Shown here in pieces: positions 7,028 to 12,301 of a DNA stretch of 12,301 bases. The DNA comes from Frankiaceae bacterium (GTDB lineage Bacteria; Actinomycetota; Actinomycetes; JAVEEB01): NCBI GenBank assembly GCA_030840665.1, contig JAVEEB010000280.1:1-12301 (forward strand), read 5' to 3'. The translations under genes were made by a program, and so were the position numbers. The notes under the pieces are model-generated. The model did not search any database. It was not told the origin of the DNA and saw nothing but the letters and a program-made list of their open reading frames with translations. Each line of letters opens with the position of its first letter. The stretch's first letter is position 1.

Positions 7028-8094
7028 CCCGGGCGAACGTGACGGCGGGCATCGCGGGGATCGGCAGCGCCTTCCCGGGCCGCATCGAACAGCAGGCTCT
7101 GTGGGACGGGTGGTTCGCGGGCAAGTACGGCGACAACCGGATCGCCGCCCGCGCCTGGAGCGCGTGCCGGGTGGACGCGCGGCACGCCGTGGTCGACCCG
7201 CGCCACGAGGACGTCACGGCGTGGACGACGGGGCAGCGGATGGAGCGGTACGCGGCCGAGTCGCTGCCACTGGGCAAGGAGGCGGTGACGCAGGCGTTGG
7301 CGGAGGCGGGCGTCGACGCGTCCGAGGTCGGCCAGTTCGTCGTTGCCTCGTGCACCGGTTACGTGACCCCGGGCGCCGACCTGCTCCTCGCCCGCGACCT
7401 CGGCATGCCCACCGACGTCCGCCGGCTCGTCGTCGGCCACATGGGCTGTTACGCGGCGCTGCCCGCCTTGGCGGCCGCCGCCGACTATGTGCGCGGCCAT
7501 GATCGCCCCGCGGTCGTGCTGTGCCTGGAGCTGCCGAGCCTGCACCTGCAGCCGCTCTCGCCGACGGCCGCCCACGCCGTGCCGTCGGCGGCGGACATCG
7601 AGCAGGTCATCACGCACGCCCTGTTCGCCGACGCCGCCGCGGCGGCCGTCCTCGTCCCCGGCGCCGGTCGCACCCTCGCCGACGTCCAGGCGCGCACCGA
7701 CGCCGACAGCATCGGCCACATGTCGTGGCACGTCACCGACCTCGGCTTCCGGATGGGGCTGTCGCCGGAGGTGCCCGACGTCCTGGCCCGCCATGTCGGC
7801 CCCGCGGTCGACGACCTGCTGGCGCGGCACGGGCTGGAGCGGAGTGACATCGCGGGCTGGGCCGTGCATCCGGGGGGCCCGCGCATTCTGCGCGTAGTCG
7901 AACAGGCCCTGGAACTTTCACCCGAGGCGTTGAATTCGTCGTACGACATCCTCCGCGAAGCGGGCAATTGTTCGTCACCCACCGTATTGCTGGTCCTCGA
8001 CAGGGTACTGGCGGCGGCACCTGACGGACCGGTTGTGGCGCTCGCTTTCGGGCCCGGGCTGACCCTTTACGCGGGCCTGCTGCACACCGTCTGA
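7021..8094 (+). CDS. Type III polyketide synthase (chalcone synthase superfamily)
   Basis: Homodimeric ketosynthase that extends a CoA-linked starter with malonyl-CoA units and cyclises the chain. The 357 residues are full length. The catalytic triad is complete: Cys143 in GHMGCYAALPAL (139-150), His283 in WAVHPGGPRIL (280-290) and Asn316 in REAGNCSSPT (312-321); GPGLT (344-348) closes the fold. The GNCSSPT form has Cys where plant enzymes have Met. The start ATG overlaps the flavoprotein stop by 7 bases and has GAGGTGG just upstream. It is the last gene of a coupled methyltransferase-flavoprotein-PKS operon opposite a UbiA prenyltransferase. The Cys context differs from what I recall of RppA (tetrahydroxynaphthalene synthase), so an alkylresorcinol or alkylpyrone product from a long acyl starter seems likelier. 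Starter and ring type are inference. Confidence 0.95.
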   Translation: MVTRANVTAGIAGIGSAFPGRIEQQALWDGWFAGKYGDNRIAARAWSACRVDARHAVVDPRHEDVTAWTTGQRMERYAAESLPLGKEAVTQALAEAGVDASEVGQFVVASCTGYVTPGADLLLARDLGMPTDVRRLVVGHMGCYAALPALAAAADYVRGHDRPAVVLCLELPSLHLQPLSPTAAHAVPSAADIEQVITHALFADAAAAAVLVPGAGRTLADVQARTDADSIGHMSWHVTDLGFRMGLSPEVPDVLARHVGPAVDDLLARHGLERSDIAGWAVHPGGPRILRVVEQALELSPEALNSSYDILREAGNCSSPTVLLVLDRVLAAAPDGPVVALAFGPGLTLYAGLLHTV

Positions 8095-8134
8095 CCTGGG
8101 CAAACGGCACACTGTACGGCCCGGGGCGAAGGGG

Positions 8135-8163
8135 TTCTGCGCGCGACACGCCCGTGTTACCCT
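8135..8163 (+). promoter_or_regulatory. Probable carD promoter
   Basis: An extended -10, TGT followed by TACCCT (8155-8163), fits the TANNNT actinobacterial pattern. TTCTGC at 8135-8140 lies 17 bases upstream as a weak -35. Initiation near 8170 would give a leader of about 20 bases containing GGAAGGGG (8173-8180) before the ATG at 8191. A perfect inverted repeat, ACACG-CC-CGTGT (8146-8157), fills the spacer and abuts the -10; it may be an operator. No terminator for the preceding PKS gene is visible in the 96-base gap. Confidence 0.5.
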
Positions 8164-8190
8164 GGTTGTCTGCGGAAGGGGCATTTCCAT

Positions 8191-8673
8191 ATGTCGTTCA
8201 CGGTTGGTGAGACGGTGGTCTACCCCCATCACGGGGCTGCGTTCATCGAAGACATCGAAACTCGCATCATCAAGGGCGAGGAACGCCTCTATCTGGTTCT
8301 GCGTATTGCGCAGGGCGACCTGACCGTCCGCGTCCCCGCCGACAATGTCGAGCTCGTCGGCGTCCGTGATGTCGTCAACTCCGCCGGCCTCGACCGCGTG
8401 TTCGACGTTCTCCGCGCCCCCGCGCAGGAAGAGCCGACGAACTGGTCGCGCCGCTACAAGGCCAACCTCGAGAAGATCGCCTCCGGTGACGTCAACAAGG
8501 TCGCCGAGGTCGTGCGCGACCTGTGGCGTCGTGACAAGGAGCGCGGGCTGTCCGCGGGGGAGAAGCGGATGCTCGCCAAGGCGCGCCAGATTCTCGTCTC
8601 CGAGCTCGCCCTCGCGGAGGGCACCAACGAGGACAAGGCCGAGATCATCCTCGACGAGGTCCTCGCTTCCTAG
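8191..8673 (+). CDS. carD: CarD/CdnL-type RNA polymerase-binding transcription regulator
   Basis: Essential-type actinobacterial regulator that binds the RNA polymerase beta subunit and stabilises the open promoter complex, notably at rRNA promoters. The 160 residues match the family. The N-terminal Tudor-like RNAP-interacting domain (1-55) starts [13 protein letters not shown] and contains Arg25 and Arg47. The C-terminal helical domain contains [12 protein letters not shown], with Trp85 and Arg87 at the same numbers as the Mycobacterium tuberculosis residues that engage the promoter bubble edge and DNA. The ATG is preceded by GGAAGGGG. The promoter just upstream separates it from the PKS operon. 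It begins the conserved carD-ispD-ispF-cysS neighbourhood found in actinomycetes. Confidence 0.97.
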   Translation: MSFTVGETVVYPHHGAAFIEDIETRIIKGEERLYLVLRIAQGDLTVRVPADNVELVGVRDVVNSAGLDRVFDVLRAPAQEEPTNWSRRYKANLEKIASGDVNKVAEVVRDLWRRDKERGLSAGEKRMLAKARQILVSELALAEGTNEDKAEIILDEVLAS

Positions 8674-8797
8674 CGTCCACGCCGTCGCCACATCTGTCCT
8701 ACCTGGGGCTTTGGCGCGTCCAGGTTCCTAACGCTGGCGGCCGAACGGGCCGATATGGTCCACCAGCGGCCCGGTCGGGGTCCCGGGCGGAGGACTC

Positions 8798-9937
8798 ATG
8801 AACCAGCGCAAGCGACGGAGCGCTCCCCCGCGGGGCATCGTCGAGTTGCTGCGTGCCTTCCTCGTCCTCTTCTTCGCCCTCGGCGGCTACCAACTCGGCA
8901 ACGTGGTGCGCGTCGGCAAGGACCAGCTGGCGCCAACGGTGGGGCCGTTCAACGGCGTCGTCGTCGGCACCGTCCTAGGGCTGGCCGTCGGCTACGTCCT
9001 CGGCGGCGTCCTCGGGCGCACCACCATCACGGTGGCGAGCCGCACCGAGTCGGCGCTGCGTGCCATCAGCGCCGAGGCCCTCGTCACCGGCGCACTCGGC
9101 GCGATCCTCGGGGGGATCGTCGCCGCGAGCCTCGCCTGGCCCCTCTTCCTGCTGCCGAGCCGGTCCCTCGCCTACCCCCTGTACGGCTTTGTCGTCGTCT
9201 CGGTCGGGGTCATCGGCTTCCGACTGGGCGCGGCCCGCCGCGAGGGCGTGCTCGCGATGTTCTCCGGCCGCGGCGGGCTCCCGCATCGCGAACGTGCGGT
9301 CTCCGCGCTCCCGCGTGTCATCGACACCTCGGTGGCGATCGACGGCCGCATCCTCGACATCGTGCGAGCCGGGTTCCTGCACGGCCGCATGGTCGTCCCG
9401 TCGCCGGTGCTGGGCGAGCTGCACGCGCTGTCGGACTCCGCTGACCCGCTGAAGCGGGCCAAGGGCCGCCGGGGCCTCGATGTCCTCGAGACCCTGCGCC
9501 GGGAGCCGGGCATCGAGCTCGAGGTCCTCGACGACGCCGTCCCCTCGGTCGCCGAGGTCGACGGCAAGCTGATCCGCATCTGCATCGACCGCACGATGGC
9601 GCTGCTCACCCTCGACACGAACCTGGCGCGCGTCGCCGCGGTGACCGGTGTGCGGGTCCTCAACCTGCACGCGTTGACGCTCGCGCTGCGGCCACCGGTC
9701 GTCACCGGCGACGAGGTGCGGGTGTTGCTGACCAAGCAGGGCCGGGAGTTGGGGCAGGCCGTCGGCTACCTCGACGACGGCACGATGGTCGTCGCGGAAC
9801 GTTCCCGCCACCGGGTAGGCGAAGATGTGGCCGTGCGAGTAACCAGCGTCCTGACGACGGCCAATGGCCGCATGGTCTTCGCGCATCCGGCTGACGAACC
9901 GGGGGACGCGCCACACGCGCGCGAAGCCCGGGCATGA
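8798..9937 (+). CDS. YacL-type membrane PIN-TRAM domain protein
   Basis: A 379-residue membrane-anchored putative nuclease. Four hydrophobic helices come first (about 14-34, 52-72, 94-119 and 127-145). A PIN domain (about 172-295) follows, with the acidic metal site Asp176 in VIDTS, Glu207 in GELH, Asp255 in EVDGKLI and Asp273 in TLDTN. A C-terminal TRAM RNA-binding domain spans about 299-363 (GYLDDGTMVV, VRVTSVLTTANGRMVF). The order TM-PIN-TRAM is that of Bacillus YacL, whose gene also lies beside ispD; its RNA target is not established. The full acidic set suggests activity. GGAGG six bases before the ATG sets the start. The preceding 124-base gap has only a weak TANNNT match (TATGGT, 8754-8759) and no terminator. 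Its TGA overlaps the ispD ATG (ATGA), so the two are coupled. Confidence 0.88.
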   Translation: MNQRKRRSAPPRGIVELLRAFLVLFFALGGYQLGNVVRVGKDQLAPTVGPFNGVVVGTVLGLAVGYVLGGVLGRTTITVASRTESALRAISAEALVTGALGAILGGIVAASLAWPLFLLPSRSLAYPLYGFVVVSVGVIGFRLGAARREGVLAMFSGRGGLPHRERAVSALPRVIDTSVAIDGRILDIVRAGFLHGRMVVPSPVLGELHALSDSADPLKRAKGRRGLDVLETLRREPGIELEVLDDAVPSVAEVDGKLIRICIDRTMALLTLDTNLARVAAVTGVRVLNLHALTLALRPPVVTGDEVRVLLTKQGRELGQAVGYLDDGTMVVAERSRHRVGEDVAVRVTSVLTTANGRMVFAHPADEPGDAPHAREARA

Positions 9938-10686
9938 CGGTCACGGGGGGCTCAGCCGGGCCCGTCCTCGGCCGGGTCGCTGTCCTGGTGCCGGCCGCCG
10001 GCCGCGGTGAACGTCTCGGCCCCGGCGCCCCCAAGGCGCTCCGCGAGCTCGGCGGCGTGCCCATGCTGGTGCTCGCGGTCCAGGCGATGGCGGCGGCGCG
10101 GTCCGTCAGCCTGGTCGTCGTGTCGGCGCCGCCCGACGACGTGCCCGCGGTCTCCGCGTTGCTGGCGTCGTACTCGCTCGGCGCCGAGATCATGGTCGTC
10201 GCGGGTGGTGCCACCCGCCAGGAGTCCGTTCGGCGGGCCCTCGAGGCGCTCGACGCGGACATCGAGATCGTGCTGGTTCATGACGCGGCACGGCCGCTGG
10301 CGCCCAGCGATCTGGCGGATGTCGTCGTCGCCGCCGTCCGGGCGGGTGCAGACGCGGTGGTCCCCGGTCTTGCGCTCGCGGATACCGTGAAATTCGTGGA
10401 CACCGCGGAACGCGTGCGCAGCACCCCGGAGCGTGCCACGCTGCGGGCTGTGCAGACACCACAGGGATTCCGTCGTACGACGCTGGCGGCCGCGCACGCC
10501 GCCTCGCACGGCGACCTCGGGTCCTCCGCAGTCGCCGCCACGGACGATGCCGGCCTCGTGGAACGCGCCGGCGGCGCCGTGCTCGTCGTACCGGGCAGTG
10601 ATGAAGCCTTCAAGATCACGCGGCCGCTCGACCTGATCCTGGCCGAGGCCGTTCTCGATCGCCGCCGCGCGAACCAGACCCGCTGA
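9934..10686 (+). CDS. ispD: 2-C-methyl-D-erythritol 4-phosphate cytidylyltransferase
   Basis: Transfers CMP from CTP to MEP, the third step of the MEP isoprenoid pathway. The 250 residues include the nucleotide-binding loop [18 protein letters not shown] (19-36, with Lys34), [19 protein letters not shown] (113-122, with Asp117 and Arg120), VQTPQGFR (173-180), ATDDAGLVE (202-210) and the MEP-binding stretch FKITRPLDL (226-234, with Lys227). All motifs are intact. The N-terminus is about ten residues longer than in many homologues. ATG 9934 overlaps the stop of the membrane PIN gene, and the ispF start follows its stop by one base, so translation of the three genes is probably coupled. Confidence 0.97.
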   Translation: MTVTGGSAGPVLGRVAVLVPAAGRGERLGPGAPKALRELGGVPMLVLAVQAMAAARSVSLVVVSAPPDDVPAVSALLASYSLGAEIMVVAGGATRQESVRRALEALDADIEIVLVHDAARPLAPSDLADVVVAAVRAGADAVVPGLALADTVKFVDTAERVRSTPERATLRAVQTPQGFRRTTLAAAHAASHGDLGSSAVAATDDAGLVERAGGAVLVVPGSDEAFKITRPLDLILAEAVLDRRRANQTR

Positions 10687-10687
10687 G

Positions 10688-11158
10688 ATGCGGACCGGGA
10701 TCGGCGTCGACGTCCACCCGTACGCCGACGACGACCGCGTCCTCGCGCTGGCCGGGCTGTCGTGGCCGGGTGAGCGTGGGCTCTCCGGCCACTCCGACGG
10801 CGACGTCGCTGCCCACGCGGCTTGCGACGCCCTGCTGACGGCGGCCGGGCTGGGGGACCTGGGCGAGGTCTTCGGCGTTGCAGACCCGCAATGGGCCGGG
10901 GCGTCCGGCGTCTCCTTGCTGACGGAGACGGCGCGCCTGGTCCGCGCCGCGGGCTGGGAGATCGAGAACATCGCCGTGCAGATCATCGGCAACCGACCGA
11001 AGGTCGCTCCGCGGCGCACGGAGGCCCAGGATGCCCTGTCGGCCGCGGCCGCGGCCCCGGTGACCGTCGCCGCCACCACGACCGACGGGTTGGGGCTGAC
11101 GGGTCGCGGCGAGGGCCTCGCGGCGATCGCGACGGCGCTCTTGGTGGCCGCGCCCTGA
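10688..11158 (+). CDS. ispF: 2-C-methyl-D-erythritol 2,4-cyclodiphosphate synthase
   Basis: Cyclises CDP-ME 2-phosphate to MEcPP with release of CMP, in a homotrimer with metal sites between subunits. The 156 residues match the family. Metal ligands Asp8 and His10 lie in GIGVDVH and His43 in [29 protein letters not shown], and the C-terminal [19 protein letters not shown] are all present. The segment [13 protein letters not shown] (62-74) replaces the FPDTDPxxKGADS of enterobacteria, in the form I recall from actinobacteria. The ATG lies one base after the ispD stop, which is the classic ispD-ispF pairing. Confidence 0.97.
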   Translation: MRTGIGVDVHPYADDDRVLALAGLSWPGERGLSGHSDGDVAAHAACDALLTAAGLGDLGEVFGVADPQWAGASGVSLLTETARLVRAAGWEIENIAVQIIGNRPKVAPRRTEAQDALSAAAAAPVTVAATTTDGLGLTGRGEGLAAIATALLVAAP

Positions 11159-11182
11159 TGGCCACTCCGTGATGATCTCCGC

Positions 11183-11551
11183 GTGATCGTGCTGCCGGAT
11201 CGCCTGCGGGACTGGCTGTCGATCGGCCCTTTGGCGGTGATCGGGACCGTCGACCTGGGCGGCCACGCGCGCCTGTCGCTGGTGCGCGCGGCGCGGGACG
11301 GTGACGACATCGTGATGCCCGTGCTCGAGGGCAGTCCGCCCCAGCTGGACCTCATCTACGAGCCGGCCGCCACCGTGCTCTTCTGGGACCCCGACGGCGG
11401 ACCGCAGTCGATCGAGGTGCGCGGCGAGGTCGAGATGACCACGGCCGGAGCTGCCGAGCTGGCGGCCGGGCTGACGCGCGCCCGCCGGGGCCCCGATGAA
11501 TCGTGGCTTGTCGTGCGCGTCGTGCCGACGGCCGTCGAGATGCGGGGCTGA
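11183..11551 (+). CDS. Small PPOX-type split-barrel protein (pyridoxamine phosphate oxidase-like family)
   Basis: A 122-residue protein. The opening LPDRLRDWLSIGPLAVIGTVD, then LSLVRAARDGDDIVMPV, and the closing WLVVRVVPTAVEM follow the beta-strand order of small flavin- or F420-binding split-barrel proteins: a short helix, a first strand ending in GTVD, then an acidic turn. I cannot assign cofactor or substrate. The 24 bases after ispF hold no clear ribosome site for the GTG at 11183; the alternative GTG at 11189 would shorten it by two residues. It lies between ispF and cysS, which are often adjacent, and is probably read through from the isp operon. The family call is moderate. Confidence 0.65.
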   Translation: MIVLPDRLRDWLSIGPLAVIGTVDLGGHARLSLVRAARDGDDIVMPVLEGSPPQLDLIYEPAATVLFWDPDGGPQSIEVRGEVEMTTAGAAELAAGLTRARRGPDESWLVVRVVPTAVEMRG

Positions 11552-11565
11552 CGAGGGCGAGGCAA

Positions 11566-11571
11566 TACCCT
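11566..11571 (+). promoter_or_regulatory. Candidate -10 for a leaderless cysS transcript
   Basis: TACCCT (TANNNT type, the same hexamer as the carD -10) ends at 11571, and the cysS GTG starts at 11579, seven bases later. That is where transcription would be expected to begin, so the mRNA may start at the first codon. Consistent with this, the only purine-rich sequence (11553-11562) is 16 bases from the GTG, too far for a normal ribosome site. No clear -35 is seen. Confidence 0.45.
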
Positions 11572-11578
11572 TACGCCT

Positions 11579-12301
11579 GTGACGCTCCGCATCTATGACA
11601 CCCGCGCCCGCGCGCTCCGCGATTTCGTGCCCCTCGAGCCTGGCCGTGTCGGCATCTACGTGTGCGGGCCGACCGTCCAGTCGCCGGCCCATGTCGGCCA
11701 CCTGCGCAGCGCGATCGCGTTCGACCTCCTGCGGCGGTGGCTGCAGGAGAGCGGGTACGACGTGCTGTTCCTCCGCAACGTCACGGACATCGACGACAAG
11801 GTGCTCGTCAACGCCGACAAGCTGGGCCGCCCCTGGTGGGAGGTCGCCACGACCAACACGCGTGCGTTCAACGAGGCGTACGACGCGGTCGGCGTCCTGC
11901 CGCCGAGCGTCGAACCACGGGCGACGGGCCACATCCCCGACATGGTGGCGCTCATCGAGAGGCTGATCGGTGCCGGCCACGCGTACGCGCCGGGTGACGG
12001 CAACGTGTGGTTCGACGTGCGTTCGCTGCCGTCGTACGGCGAGCTGTCCGGCCAGCGCCCCGACGCGATGCAGGGCGACCCGGCGGACATGACCAGCGGC
12101 AAGCGCGACTCGCTGGACTTCGCCTTGTGGAAGGCGTCCAAGGCGTCGGAGCCGGCGTCCGCCTCGTGGGAGACCCCGTGGGGCCGCGGCCGCCCGGGCT
12201 GGCACATCGAGTGCTCGGCGATGGCGTCGCGTTACCTCGGCCCCGTGTTCGACATCCACGGCGGCGGGATCGACCTGCAGTTCCCGCATCACGAGAACGA
12301 G
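11579..12301 (+). CDS. cysS: Cysteinyl-tRNA synthetase, 5' part (cut by window edge)
   Basis: Charges tRNA-Cys with cysteine in the cytoplasm. The first 241 codons are present and the frame is open to the window edge; the full protein should be about 460-480 residues. Class I signature HVGH (38-41) lies in [10 protein letters not shown], and TDIDDKVL (69-76) is typical. All four zinc ligands that read out cysteine fit the E. coli spacing: Cys29 (YVCGPT), Cys212 (HIECSAM), His237 and Glu241 (HHENE), the last being the final codon of the window. KMSKS and the tRNA-binding domain lie outside. The mycothiol ligase MshC is a paralogue, but HVGHLRS and the isp neighbourhood support cysS. The GTG at 11579 is the only suitable start; a TACCCT box seven bases upstream suggests a leaderless message. 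Confidence 0.96.
   Translation, partial: MTLRIYDTRARALRDFVPLEPGRVGIYVCGPTVQSPAHVGHLRSAIAFDLLRRWLQESGYDVLFLRNVTDIDDKVLVNADKLGRPWWEVATTNTRAFNEAYDAVGVLPPSVEPRATGHIPDMVALIERLIGAGHAYAPGDGNVWFDVRSLPSYGELSGQRPDAMQGDPADMTSGKRDSLDFALWKASKASEPASASWETPWGRGRPGWHIECSAMASRYLGPVFDIHGGGIDLQFPHHENE

Noticed and set aside
7021..8094. Type III PKS as RppA (tetrahydroxynaphthalene synthase)
   Set aside because: The sequence around Cys143 (GHMGCYAALPAL) differs from what I recall of RppA, and the neighbours (UbiA, ACAD-fold, UbiG-like) differ from the usual P450/cupin partners; not excluded absolutely.
10616..12292. A 558-codon minus-strand open frame across ispF, the PPOX gene and cysS
   Set aside because: It is antisense to three recognisable genes with intact catalytic motifs; its composition is that of a shadow frame.
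11579..12301. MshC (mycothiol cysteine ligase) instead of CysS
   Set aside because: The HVGHLRS signature, TDIDDK and the isp neighbourhood are those of cysteinyl-tRNA synthetase.

Overview
The window is very GC-rich and gene-dense, with many GTG starts and 1-7 base gene overlaps. It carries the order carD - yacL-like - ispD - ispF - (PPOX) - cysS. Together with TANNNT-type -10 elements and a probable leaderless start, this points to a high-GC Actinomycetota chromosome (actinomycete class). I cannot name the genus from sequence alone.

Region 1 (8-3946) is a xylose catabolism locus. Xylulokinase (xylB, minus strand) is divergent from xylose isomerase (xylA, plus strand), and a ROK-family repressor (xylR-like) follows xylA. 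The 120-base divergent gap holds a good sigma-70-type promoter for xylA. Its -10 is covered by an imperfect inverted repeat whose right half-site, CAAACTAA, matches the xyl operator half-site known from Bacillus. Sensor, operator and both catabolic genes are therefore all visible.

Region 2 (3973-8094) is accessory and the most interesting part. A 72-residue basic protein with a duplicated RKPENQ motif and a UbiA-type membrane prenyltransferase form a minus-strand pair. They are divergent from a tightly overlapping plus-strand operon of a UbiG-like SAM methyltransferase, an acyl-CoA-dehydrogenase-fold flavoprotein and a type III polyketide synthase. Type III PKS + UbiA + methyltransferase + flavoenzyme is the expected toolkit for a prenylated, methylated phenolic lipid or quinone. 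The closest described parallel I know is the agq cluster of Actinoplanes missouriensis. The flavoprotein (no Glu at the usual catalytic-base motif) and the small RKPENQ protein are the unusual members.

Region 3 (8135-12301) is a conserved housekeeping block: the RNA-polymerase-binding regulator CarD, a YacL-type membrane PIN-TRAM protein, the MEP-pathway enzymes IspD and IspF, a small PPOX-type split-barrel protein, and the first 241 codons of cysteinyl-tRNA synthetase, which runs off the right edge. IspD and IspF feed isoprenoid precursor supply, which the UbiA enzyme of region 2 would draw on, but they are normal core genes here. No RNA genes, insertion sequences, CRISPR arrays or convincing rho-independent terminators were seen, and no gene-free stretch exceeds 300 bases.
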